From positions 1 through 64,000 of the forward strand of contig JASDSY010000017.1 of assembly GCA_041441465.1 (NCBI GenBank): a stretch of 64,000 bases of DNA. Direction: 5' to 3'. Below the pieces are notes generated by a model, which saw only the letters and a program-made list of their open reading frames with translations, did no database searches and was not told where the DNA came from. The translations under genes were made by a program, and so were the position numbers. This stretch comes from JASDSY01 sp041441465. GTDB lineage: Bacteria > Muiribacteriota > UBA9980. Position 1 is the first letter of the stretch. Each line of letters begins with the position of its first letter. Positions 35,593 to 43,970 of this stretch are shown one piece after another.

Positions 35593-36855
35593 TCAGTCTT
35601 CTACAATTTCGGCGATAAAGTCGTTCAGTTCTACCGGCAAAATCGAAGGCATCGGAATGGTTTTATAGAAAAAACTTTTGAACGGCGTCATGTGCTTGTC
35701 GAAATCTTCAGAGGTTTTTATTTTTTCAGGGCTGACGTCAAAAAATGACGACATTTTGAAAGCAAAATTATCCGGGTATTTTTCGAACATTTTTTTAAAC
35801 GGAAGCGCTGAAATGTTTTCGTTTTTTAAATATTCAATTATTATGTCATTTTCTTTCGCGTCGCCTTCGAGTGTTTCTTCATTATCCAGTGAGAAAAGCG
35901 CCTCGAATTTTCTGAAATCAGGATAGAAGTTTATGCCTTCTTTCTGATCATAAATTATTCCTACGGAATCAAATTTCGTATATTGCTCGAGTATGGAATT
36001 AAATTCGTGCGTGTTTTCTTCCAGCGGTTTTGAACTTTCACTTTGCAATAATTTTTGTGAGCTTTTCAAGTTCTTGAGAAGTTCTTTTCTAAGGTCTAAT
36101 CGTAATTTTGCAACATCGCCGGCGGCTTTTATATAAAAATCGTTATAATTTGATTTTAATTCAGCGCCGTCTAATATAAGCATATCGTCGCCGAAATGTT
36201 CCATAAATAACTCACGTTCGAGGTTTTGAAGCTTGAATGCGGCGTCGATGCCTTCCGGATTATCCTGAAAATAAACCTGGGGCCTTTCCAGAACCATCTC
36301 GACAACATAATTTATCGTGTCATTTATGTCTTCGAACATAAGCTGCACAATGGCACCAGAAAACACATGGAATTGCTTGAACGGAAAAATACGCGCCCAT
36401 AAAAGAGTGCCTTTTTCAACATTGGTGAAGTCTTCCATCGATACTGTCGGTTTTAAAAAATATCTTTTTAAATTCAATATGTTTATAGCGTAAAATCCGT
36501 CTTCTGCTATACTTTCTATCTTAAACAGGCTTTCAAATACATTACGCCAGCATTCTATTATTTTTAAATCGGCGGCTGTAAATTTACCGGTATTTTCATT
36601 TATGAATTTATCCAGTATTGTCTGATTGTCTTCGAGTTTTAATTCAAGCGCGAACCAGTCCAAAAAATTATAATATTCTTCGGGCTGCAAATTTTCCGGC
36701 TTAATTTCAGTAATTTGGCCGTCATCAGGCACATCAGAGCCTGCCGAAAAAATCGTGTTCAAAACTTTTCCGTGAAGCGCTTCATATTTAGGCGATTTGG
36801 CATATTCGATAAATTCGGCTTTTAATTCGGCATTTCTAAGTAATTCGATGTCCAT
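35593..36855 (-). CDS. Conserved-looking cytoplasmic protein of unknown function
   Basis: Not recognised. 420 residues, acidic, mostly helical, with no signal peptide, membrane segment or nucleotide-binding motif. Features to search with: ARIFPFKQFHVFSGA (about 173-187), QLMFEDINDTINYVVEMVLE, and the C-terminal FKSFFYKTIPMPSILPVEL. AAGGA lies about ten bases before the ATG, and a full-consensus promoter lies 70 bases upstream. It is convergent with the gene at 33892, sharing the spacer with the terminator at 35485-35528. Confidence 0.75.
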   Translation of the reverse strand: MDIELLRNAELKAEFIEYAKSPKYEALHGKVLNTIFSAGSDVPDDGQITEIKPENLQPEEYYNFLDWFALELKLEDNQTILDKFINENTGKFTAADLKIIECWRNVFESLFKIESIAEDGFYAINILNLKRYFLKPTVSMEDFTNVEKGTLLWARIFPFKQFHVFSGAIVQLMFEDINDTINYVVEMVLERPQVYFQDNPEGIDAAFKLQNLERELFMEHFGDDMLILDGAELKSNYNDFYIKAAGDVAKLRLDLRKELLKNLKSSQKLLQSESSKPLEENTHEFNSILEQYTKFDSVGIIYDQKEGINFYPDFRKFEALFSLDNEETLEGDAKENDIIIEYLKNENISALPFKKMFEKYPDNFAFKMSSFFDVSPEKIKTSEDFDKHMTPFKSFFYKTIPMPSILPVELNDFIAEIVED

Positions 36856-36925
36856 TGCATTCTTCCTTCTGTTGTTTTTATTTTTAAGAACTATTTCATT
36901 GTAATACGGTTTTAATTTGTCGGTA

Positions 36926-36954
36926 ATTATAATGTCATTTCATTTTTTTGTCAA
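36926..36954 (-). promoter_or_regulatory. Promoter of the gene at 35593-36855
   Basis: Minus strand: TTGACA (36954-36949), 17-base spacer, TATAAT (36931-36926). Full consensus match. Confidence 0.8.
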
Positions 36955-36963
36955 CTAAAAATA

Positions 36964-37034
36964 ACAATATTGAAGCAATAATACGCTTCTGCGATATTGT
37001 TTAGAAAAAAGTTTATTCCATTACATGGAATAAA
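36964..37034 (-). terminator. Tandem terminators after the gene at 37037
   Basis: On the minus strand the stop is followed at once by the hairpin TTTATTCCAT gta ATGGAATAAA (37034-37012) and CTTTTTT. A second hairpin (GAAGC/GCTTC inside CAATAT/ATATTG, 36999-36964) is followed by a T-rich stretch. Confidence 0.65.
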
Positions 37035-37036
37035 AA

Positions 37037-37849
37037 TTATTTTCCGGCTTTCCATTTTATACTGGCATTTTTGCCGTATGTCCATGTGCCTGAGCAAGTA
37101 TTATTGTCCGAAAATTTGCCGCTGCATGTTCCATTCTCGTCAGTACAATAAATATTACCTTTTTCATCGACTGTGCCGGTTATTGTGATGCCTAAATTAT
37201 TCTCGTAAGTTAATGTGATCGAAAATATTCCATTATTGTCGGCGATAGCGGTAATTTTTCCTTTGGCTGTGCCTTCGAATTCGCCGCTATATTTTCCGGC
37301 GTAAGGATTGTCGTTCGCAAACGAAGGACCTTTGCTGCCGCTGATTACCTTGCCGTCATAGCCGAATTCGACATGTGTTCCGGCCTTGAATTTACCGGTT
37401 TTATCTTTAAACAGACGAAGAACCGTGTCATTAGCGAGAATGCCGGATATAACTCCTCCGGAGTCGCCGAATGTGACTTCGGTGCTGCCCGCAAGAATTA
37501 TCGGCGCATTGCTGCCTTCTATATAATGAGCTGTTTTGCCTGCGAGAACGCCCTTTTTGACGCCGCCGTCCTTTTCAAAGCATACGATTGTTCCGGCTTT
37601 AAAGTTGATCCTTGATTTAGGATTGCCGCATACGCTAAGGTTATAATTTAGGGCGATCATGCCTTCGATGACATTGCCTTTCTCGTCGGTCTCTATATTT
37701 CCTGCTTTGAAGCATAATGTTTTAGACCAGCTTACCGGGGCGAGGTTAGTGTCATTTTTTAAAACATCTGTGGACGCGAAAGTTTTTACGGACGTCAATA
37801 TGCCGAAAATAAGCGTAATAACCGCTATAATTATAATTCTTTTATTCAT
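37037..37849 (-). CDS. Exported beta-repeat protein of unknown function
   Basis: A 270-residue protein with a signal peptide (hydrophobic 5-20, cleavage near TFAS at 25). Residues 40-180 contain about six imperfect repeats of some 22-25 residues built on FKAGT-x-V-x-F-x-x-x-G-x-V-x-x-G (for example INFKAGTIVCFEKDGGVKKG and KFKAGTHVEFGYDGKVISG), suggesting a beta-solenoid or MORN-like fold. The C-terminal 85 residues form a separate Gly/Thr/Asn-rich beta domain with two cysteines (C235- and C243-like) that may pair. The function is unknown. Promoter and tandem terminators show a single-gene unit. Confidence 0.75.
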   Translation of the reverse strand: MNKRIIIIAVITLIFGILTSVKTFASTDVLKNDTNLAPVSWSKTLCFKAGNIETDEKGNVIEGMIALNYNLSVCGNPKSRINFKAGTIVCFEKDGGVKKGVLAGKTAHYIEGSNAPIILAGSTEVTFGDSGGVISGILANDTVLRLFKDKTGKFKAGTHVEFGYDGKVISGSKGPSFANDNPYAGKYSGEFEGTAKGKITAIADNNGIFSITLTYENNLGITITGTVDEKGNIYCTDENGTCSGKFSDNNTCSGTWTYGKNASIKWKAGK

Positions 37850-37907
37850 CGGAATTCCAGCCTTTTTAATTTGAATTATGAACTAAAATGTCAGAATTTT
37901 AAAGTAA

Positions 37908-37937
37908 ATTATATATAATAAGATTAATAATTGTCAA
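37908..37937 (-). promoter_or_regulatory. Promoter of the gene at 37037-37849
   Basis: Minus strand: TTGACA (37937-37932), 18-base spacer, TATAAT (37913-37908), about 60 bases before the start. Confidence 0.75.
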
Positions 37938-37947
37938 TATATTTTTA

Positions 37948-37976
37948 TTGTGTTTTAGCCGCCGTTTTGGTATAAT
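37948..37976 (+). promoter_or_regulatory. Promoter of the nucleotidyltransferase gene
   Basis: Extended -10 TGGTATAAT (37968-37976) with a partial -35 TTGTGT at 37948 (17-base spacer). It is divergent from the promoter at 37908-37937. Confidence 0.55.
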
Positions 37977-38095
37977 GCGGGGTTATATTTTTATTTTGGC
38001 TTACAAATAAATTACTGATATAGTCAATTTAAAAATTTGGTAATTATTTATTTTTTAATATTTAAATTTTTATAAATTTATGAAGGGTCCGGTTA

Positions 38096-39550
38096 ATGAA
38101 TTTTAAATCATATCATATAGACAGGTCAAAGATTCCTCAGGCGGTTTTTGATATCGCGGAACGGCTTAAAAACAATGGCTTTGAGGCGTTCCTGGTCGGC
38201 GGCGCCGTGCGCGATATTGTTTTCGGGCGTGAACCTAAAGATTACGATATCCTGACGAACGCCTCATGCGCGCGTATCGGCGAGATCTTCAGGAATGTCG
38301 TGCCGTATGGAATTAATCACGGCACGGTCATTGTCGTTAAAGGCGGCGTACCGTATGACGTTACATCGTATAACGAAGGGGAGCCGGCTCCCGGCACTCT
38401 TGAAAATGACCTCGCTATAAGGGATTTTACTATAAACGCTATGGCCTGTGATTTATTTGACTTGAAGCTTATCGATCCTTTTGACGGCGTCAATGATTTT
38501 AAAAACAAAAAAATAAAATGTGTTTTAAGCCCTGAAGACAGGATTTCGAAAGATCCCTTGAGACTTTTGCGCGCGGTCAGGCAGGCCGCGCAATTTAATT
38601 TTACAATAGACGAAGAAACTCTCGAAATTGTCAAATTAAGGTCGGAATGGATATTAAAACCGGCGCCGGAAAGAGTTGCGGCCGAACTCATCAAACTTTT
38701 CGAATGCGGTGATTTGTCGTATTCGATCGATATATTCATGAATAGCGGTCTCGCCGAAAATATTTTAAGCAGGTATTTCGGCGTGACTGATGTTTCGTCA
38801 AAGGTTTTGAAAAGTTGTCATTATAAAGATTTTATCGGCTGGTTTGCTAAATATGAAACGCAAAAATATGACGTCCTTTTTAAAATATCGGTATTTATGG
38901 CGTATATTATGGCTTTTTTTAATAAAAACATGACTTATAAGGAACTTGTAAAAGATTTTCTAGCATTGAAATTTTCGAGAAATGAAGCCGAGATTATAGC
39001 AGCGAACATACTATTTTTGTTCGATTATACGGTTTTGGATCATTCAAGCGGGAGTATAATTAAATCGTCGGCGGCCGCCTGCGGTATTAATAAAGAAAAA
39101 ATTAACCCGGCCTTTAAAAATCCGGACGGCCTTTTATTTGATGAACAAAAATTCACAGCCGCCTTTCAGTATGACGATATCGATATCAAGAAAAAAATTG
39201 TTGCGGCCTGTAATATAACTAAACGTAAAAACACCTGCGAGGCAGCGTTTCTGGCGGCCTCTGAAATTTTTGAGATATTCGGGTTATCGAAGCTAGCGGA
39301 AAAATTTCACGGTTATTCGGTAAAGGCTGGAGCGATGATTGAAAATAAGGTGCCGATGTTTATTGACGATCTTAAGGTTAACGGCGAAATACTTATGAAA
39401 AAATTAGTCATTTCAAAGCCGGGCCGTTTGATCGGCGAAATGTTGAATTTGTGCCAGAACGCCGTTATTCATGAACCTATGTTCAATGACTGCCAGAGGC
39501 TTATTGAAATATCGCGAAATTATTTGATATCGCAAAATGTGAAATCATAA
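38096..39550 (+). CDS. tRNA CCA-adding enzyme / poly(A) polymerase family nucleotidyltransferase
   Basis: Class II nucleotidyltransferase of 484 residues. The catalytic head shows VGGAVRD (34-40), the metal-binding pair KDYDIL (D49, D51), INHGTVIV, the DLAIRDFTINAMA strand and DPFDGVNDF. The neck motif is EDRISKDPLRLLRAVR, followed by ERVAAELIKL. The helical C-terminal half has no HD motif. Whether it adds CCA to tRNA or poly(A) to RNA cannot be decided from sequence in this superfamily. CCA addition is essential, so that role is likelier unless another copy exists elsewhere. GAAGGG lies eight bases before the ATG. Confidence 0.88.
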   Translation: MNFKSYHIDRSKIPQAVFDIAERLKNNGFEAFLVGGAVRDIVFGREPKDYDILTNASCARIGEIFRNVVPYGINHGTVIVVKGGVPYDVTSYNEGEPAPGTLENDLAIRDFTINAMACDLFDLKLIDPFDGVNDFKNKKIKCVLSPEDRISKDPLRLLRAVRQAAQFNFTIDEETLEIVKLRSEWILKPAPERVAAELIKLFECGDLSYSIDIFMNSGLAENILSRYFGVTDVSSKVLKSCHYKDFIGWFAKYETQKYDVLFKISVFMAYIMAFFNKNMTYKELVKDFLALKFSRNEAEIIAANILFLFDYTVLDHSSGSIIKSSAAACGINKEKINPAFKNPDGLLFDEQKFTAAFQYDDIDIKKKIVAACNITKRKNTCEAAFLAASEIFEIFGLSKLAEKFHGYSVKAGAMIENKVPMFIDDLKVNGEILMKKLVISKPGRLIGEMLNLCQNAVIHEPMFNDCQRLIEISRNYLISQNVKS

Positions 39551-39626
39551 TTTTAAGTTATATCTTCGTGCAGTTTTGTCTTATTGCCGGCCTTGATTTT
39601 ATTTGTCAGGCCGCGTAGTTGATTTT

Positions 39627-39657
39627 TTGAGAATATTGAAGTAAAATTTAATATAAT
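39627..39657 (+). promoter_or_regulatory. Candidate promoter of the histidine kinase gene
   Basis: TATAAT at 39652-39657 with TTGAGA at 39627-39632. The 19-base spacer is at the upper limit. Confidence 0.35.
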
Positions 39658-39692
39658 GGTTAAATAAATGTCAGAGAGGCGTTAAAAGAAAA

Positions 39693-41219
39693 TTGTCATT
39701 TAATATTCACGAATTAAAAAATAAAATTCAAAGTAAAATTCCGGAAATTATCGAGCATATTCGTTCGGGCAACCGTCATACGATAACGTGGAAATTAGGC
39801 TTATTGGTTTCGATAATGTTTTTTTTAATAACGGTGCTCAGCCTTATAGCGCTTTATAATGTGACGATTCTGGATAAGAATACGAACGTAATGGAAAATT
39901 ATAATAACACACTTAAACTCATAGAAGATCTTCAGAAAAAATCAAACAGTCTAATAATAGCGGAGAAGGATAAAGAAACGAGGTTCGATCAGAAGCTGGT
40001 TGAAAATTACCGTGATTTCGATACGTTCATGGATGAATTCATAAAAAAATCCAAAAGAACTATATCGAGCAAAGAATTAAAAAAGACAATAATGAATATT
40101 GAAAAATCGCGCGAGAATTTCAATACGGTTTTAAATACGGTATATCAGGCTTATGACCGTGAATTCGAAGTATGGGATACGGCCGAAATTCCTATGTCAA
40201 AGCTTATCCAGAAGCGCGAAAGCCTGCATAAAGACATCGAAGACCTTCTTTTGAAAAATAACCAGATTCTGCAGGACATGACCGATAATTCGGCCAAGGA
40301 AACACGAATAATAATGGCTTATATGATAATAATGATCGCCGTTATTTTGATGCTCGTTATATGGTTCGGCTACTATATGGCAAAAAAAATCACCTATCCT
40401 ATAAATCAGCTTATAAACGCGGCGCGCGAGATCGGCTCCGGAAACCTCGATTATAAGGTAAATTTGAAAGGCTATGACGAAATAGGCGAACTCGGGCAGA
40501 CTCTTAACCAGATGGCGCTTTCGCTAAAGGAATCGAATGAAAAATTAAAAGCTATGTTTCATCTGGCCGTTACGGTCGCGCATGAAGTCCGAAACCCTAT
40601 TGCGGGTATTGGAAACGCGATCCAGGTAATTTCGTCGAAGTTCAAAAAAGACGACCCTTATAATGAAATTATAGTCGAGATGCTGAAGCAGATAAACCGA
40701 GTTGACGAAATCATATCGAATCTATTGATGTACGCCCGGCCTGTTCCCATTAAAGCGGTACCTGTAAAGCTGCGGCTCGAGATGATGAAGGTGCTGTCGT
40801 TTATTAAAAATTCAAATTCTTATCCCGACGTTACGGATGAGATGGAATGGCCGGAAGATTGCGATCCTGAAATTATGGCCGATACGAAACAGTTTACCCA
40901 GGTGTTTATGAACGTGGTGATAAACGCATATCAGGCGCTTTCTGGAGTAAAGGACGCCAGATTGAAAATAAAGGCGTTGACGCAAAATGATACTTTAAGC
41001 ATAAAAATAAGCGATAACGGCCCCGGTATTCCGCCTGAAATAATGAATAAGATTTTCGAGCCGTTTTTTACCACCAAGCCTAAAGGTTCCGGACTCGGAC
41101 TTGCGGTTTCACAAAAAATAATGAAAACGATGGGCGGCGATCTTGCGGTTACGACAAATGACAGCGGCGGCGCTACATTTGAAATTTCAATGCCTGTTTT
41201 AAAAAATAACTTATTATAA
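39693..41219 (+). CDS. Membrane sensor histidine kinase (HAMP-HisKA-HATPase)
   Basis: A 508-residue sensor kinase starting at TTG 39693 (GAGAGG about 14 bases upstream; start less certain). Membrane segments at about 32-56 and 207-230 frame a helical extracytoplasmic sensor of about 150 residues. It is followed by HAMP (231-284), the dimerisation helix with H-box VAHEVRNPIAG (H297), and an ATPase domain with N-box MNVVINAYQAL, G1 SDNGPGIP (440-447), F-box EPFFTTK and G2 GSGLGL (465-470). It is followed after 150 bases by an NtrC-type regulator, its probable partner. The class resembles NtrB/AtoS-like kinases that drive sigma54 promoters. Confidence 0.92.
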   Translation: MSFNIHELKNKIQSKIPEIIEHIRSGNRHTITWKLGLLVSIMFFLITVLSLIALYNVTILDKNTNVMENYNNTLKLIEDLQKKSNSLIIAEKDKETRFDQKLVENYRDFDTFMDEFIKKSKRTISSKELKKTIMNIEKSRENFNTVLNTVYQAYDREFEVWDTAEIPMSKLIQKRESLHKDIEDLLLKNNQILQDMTDNSAKETRIIMAYMIIMIAVILMLVIWFGYYMAKKITYPINQLINAAREIGSGNLDYKVNLKGYDEIGELGQTLNQMALSLKESNEKLKAMFHLAVTVAHEVRNPIAGIGNAIQVISSKFKKDDPYNEIIVEMLKQINRVDEIISNLLMYARPVPIKAVPVKLRLEMMKVLSFIKNSNSYPDVTDEMEWPEDCDPEIMADTKQFTQVFMNVVINAYQALSGVKDARLKIKALTQNDTLSIKISDNGPGIPPEIMNKIFEPFFTTKPKGSGLGLAVSQKIMKTMGGDLAVTTNDSGGATFEISMPVLKNNLL

Positions 41220-41269
41220 TGCCGGAATTTATAGTTTATAATTTAATGAATTTTAATTTTTTTTATTTT

Positions 41270-41278
41270 TGATATAAT
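41270..41278 (+). promoter_or_regulatory. Extended -10 upstream of the NtrC-type regulator
   Basis: TGATATAAT, no clear -35. It suggests the regulator can be read separately from the kinase. Confidence 0.35.
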
Positions 41279-41368
41279 AACTTAAACCACTTGATTGATT
41301 AAATTTTTGTCCGAAATAGAAATACTGGCATATTTGCGACATGAAAAGACCCTGAAAGGAATGCGGTT

Positions 41369-42985
41369 ATGAAAAACATACTTATTGTTGACGATGAAAA
41401 GCTTTTGCGCTGGAGCCTGACAACTGAGCTCAAAGAATACGGGTTTAATGTTTATTCCTGCGAACTCGCCGATGAAGGATTTAAAATAGTTAAAGAAAAC
41501 GTTATAGATTTTTGTATTTTTGATATACGCCTTCCGGATTATTCAGGGCTCGAGCTCTTAAGAAAAGTTAAGCAGCTTCAGCCGGATATTTATGTAATAA
41601 TGATAACCGCATTTGCGGAAGTCGAAACGGCTGTCGAGGCTTTGAAACTTGGAGCTTATGATTATTTAATCAAGCCGTTTAATCTTGAAAAATTGAAACA
41701 TGTCATAAAAAAAGCTATTGAAACTAATGAATTAAAAAAAGAAGTCAGCTTTTTAAAGCAAAAAGAGCAGAAAAAGTTTCAACAGGAGAAGATGATAGGC
41801 AATCACGCCTCGATGGCGAAAATTTTTGAATTGATTGAAAAACTTGCTAATGTGGCTGTATCGACAGTTTTAATTACCGGCGAATCAGGCACGGGAAAAG
41901 GCCTGATTGCGAGGGCAATTCATTACAGCGGCCTGCGCCAGAATAAGCCGTTCGTCGAAATAAACTGCAGCACGCTTTCCGAATCGCTTCTCGAGTCCGA
42001 ACTATTCGGCCACGAAAAGGGCGCATTCACCAATGCAATAAATCAAAAAAAAGGACTCTTTGAAATTGCGGACGGCGGAACTTTATTTTTGGATGAAATC
42101 GGTGAAATGACAATGTCACTGCAGGCAAAATTGCTGAAAGTCATCGAGGATAAATCATTTAAGCGTGTCGGCGGCGTTAAAGACATAAGCGTGGACGTGC
42201 AAATCGTAGCGGCTACGAATAAGGACCTTCAGAAGGAAATCCAGAAGGGCGCTTTCAGAGAAGATCTTTATTTCAGGCTGAATGTAATTCCGATGCATAT
42301 GCCGCCTCTGCGCGACAGGATCGATGATATTAAAGTCCTTGCCGGCCACTTCATTTCATATTATAACTCGGTGTTCAAAAAACAGGTTAAGGGGCTTTCC
42401 GAAGACGCTGCCGAAGTGATGAAAATGTACCGCTGGCCAGGCAACGTGCGTGAGCTGAAAAATGTCATAGAGCGCGCCATATTACTTGAAAGCAGCGACT
42501 ATATACTGCCTGAACACATGCACCTTAACGTGGATATGTGTAAAAAGGCTGACAATGTTAACTTAGAGAGTGCCGTCGAAAATAAAATTGCATCCGGCCA
42601 GGGCGAAGCGAAGGTTTTAAGCGCCGTCGAAACCAGGCCGAAACCCGAGCAAAAGGAAAATAAAGAAAATATTTCCGTGCCTGGTGTCTTGAACGCTGCC
42701 GATCTTTTTAACATAGAAATTGATTTTAACCGCGAAGGTATCGACATCGAGGCATTGATTTCCCAGTTAGAGCGTAAAATAATAATGCGCGCACTGAACA
42801 TAACTTCGAACAATCAGTCGCATACCGCTAAAATGCTTAATTTAAACCGTGATACTTTGAGATATAAAATGAAAAAATTAGACCTGCTTCCGTCGCAGCA
42901 GTCGCCTTCAGGCGCGCCAGGCGTTGACGGCGATTCCGAAGCCGGGTTGAACTCGGATTTTCCAAACGACAGCGCGGAAAAATAA
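41369..42985 (+). CDS. NtrC-family sigma54-dependent response regulator
   Basis: A 538-residue activator with an N-terminal receiver (1-120; acidic pair VDDE, D52, K102). The central AAA+ domain has Walker A GESGTGKG (171-178), Walker B LFLDEIGE (239-246), sensor and arginine-finger regions (YFRLNVIP, RWPGNVRELKN). The C-terminal Fis-type helix-turn-helix (about 460-505) ends RDTLRYKMKKL. The sigma54-contacting loop reads GAFTNA (218-223) rather than GAFTGA. A polar linker of about 75 residues separates ATPase and DNA-binding parts. It is probably phosphorylated by the kinase just upstream; the target genes are not in evidence here. Confidence 0.93.
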   Translation: MKNILIVDDEKLLRWSLTTELKEYGFNVYSCELADEGFKIVKENVIDFCIFDIRLPDYSGLELLRKVKQLQPDIYVIMITAFAEVETAVEALKLGAYDYLIKPFNLEKLKHVIKKAIETNELKKEVSFLKQKEQKKFQQEKMIGNHASMAKIFELIEKLANVAVSTVLITGESGTGKGLIARAIHYSGLRQNKPFVEINCSTLSESLLESELFGHEKGAFTNAINQKKGLFEIADGGTLFLDEIGEMTMSLQAKLLKVIEDKSFKRVGGVKDISVDVQIVAATNKDLQKEIQKGAFREDLYFRLNVIPMHMPPLRDRIDDIKVLAGHFISYYNSVFKKQVKGLSEDAAEVMKMYRWPGNVRELKNVIERAILLESSDYILPEHMHLNVDMCKKADNVNLESAVENKIASGQGEAKVLSAVETRPKPEQKENKENISVPGVLNAADLFNIEIDFNREGIDIEALISQLERKIIMRALNITSNNQSHTAKMLNLNRDTLRYKMKKLDLLPSQQSPSGAPGVDGDSEAGLNSDFPNDSAEK

Positions 42986-43055
42986 TTTTTAGTTATTAAA
43001 TTTTTGATTTTATGTGTCGTAATTAATTTATGACCATTAAATTTGATTTTTAATG

Positions 43056-43084
43056 TTGAATAAATGCGATAAATCTGATATAAT
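43056..43084 (+). promoter_or_regulatory. Promoter of the gene at 43149
   Basis: TTGAAT at 43056-43061, 17-base spacer, TATAAT at 43079-43084 preceded by TGA (extended -10). Confidence 0.65.
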
Positions 43085-43148
43085 TATGTCTATTAGATAT
43101 GAAAATTGTTTTTTCATAAAATAAATTCCTGAAAAGGAGGCCGTTTTT

Positions 43149-43886
43149 ATGGATCATAATATTTTACTTATAGCGCTGCTTGCTTTTTTCGGGATACTTA
43201 TCGCAGTTCGTATTTTCTTAAGGGTTTTGCCTGTTTTATTCCTGATCATAGCCGGATTTATAATATATCTGGTATTTATAAGAAAAACGCCTCTGGTAAT
43301 AAAATTTAATCGAACTGACGATGACGGCGCCGGAGCGGTTGAAGAGCGCGAAGAGGGCATGTCATTAAAATATTCTAAAATTATTACCGGCATAAAAAAA
43401 AATATCAACTCCATAGGCGAGTCTTTTACCGGGGATAATGCGCTCAAACAGATAATTATGGACTTAATGCCCAAGTTTAAAGACGTGTTTAATAATATCA
43501 GGGCGTTATGTAAAAAAGCCACCCAGATCGAGGAATATGTCAAATCAATTGATATTTCGAAATTAAAAATAGATATTGAAGATTTTAAGGAAAAGAAACG
43601 TACCGAAAAAGACGGAAATCTTGCGGCTGAATTTTCCAAAAATATAACTTTATTGCAGGAAACGATTGAAAATTATCATAAATGCGAAAAAATACTGGAA
43701 CTTGTCGACACTCAGGCTTCGCGCGTAGATAATTTTTTTGATGACGTGAAATTAAAGATAGCGAACCTTGTGATGACAAATAACATATCGGCCGGGAGCG
43801 AGATTGACGAATTGTCATCGAAACTTCTTGAGCTTTCTAAAGAAATCGAAAAATTGGAAAAAGAATTTTTGAATATAATAAAATAA
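43149..43886 (+). CDS. Membrane-anchored coiled-coil protein
   Basis: A 245-residue protein with two close membrane segments at about 4-24 and 27-46, then a soluble, largely coiled-coil region (about 75-245) rich in Lys, Glu, Ile and Leu. No catalytic motif. The layout recalls XpaC-like proteins, but the resemblance is only in architecture and no TelA-like gene follows. AAGGAGG lies seven bases before the ATG. It is a single-gene unit with a good extended -10 promoter. Confidence 0.72.
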   Translation: MDHNILLIALLAFFGILIAVRIFLRVLPVLFLIIAGFIIYLVFIRKTPLVIKFNRTDDDGAGAVEEREEGMSLKYSKIITGIKKNINSIGESFTGDNALKQIIMDLMPKFKDVFNNIRALCKKATQIEEYVKSIDISKLKIDIEDFKEKKRTEKDGNLAAEFSKNITLLQETIENYHKCEKILELVDTQASRVDNFFDDVKLKIANLVMTNNISAGSEIDELSSKLLELSKEIEKLEKEFLNIIK

Positions 43887-43940
43887 AACCCGGAATATAT
43901 TAGTTTTTAGGAATATATGTTTTTACTTTTTAAGCTTGCT

Positions 43941-43949
43941 TGGTATAAC
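43941..43949 (+). promoter_or_regulatory. Extended -10 upstream of preT-like gene
   Basis: TGGTATAAC about 22 bases before the predicted start, with only a weak -35. Confidence 0.35.
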
Positions 43950-43970
43950 AAATCGTAAAATTTAACAGAG

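Noticed and set aside
41326..41337. Sigma54 promoter TGGCA..TTGC before the NtrC-type regulator
   Set aside because: GG-to-GC spacing is three bases too short for sigma54.
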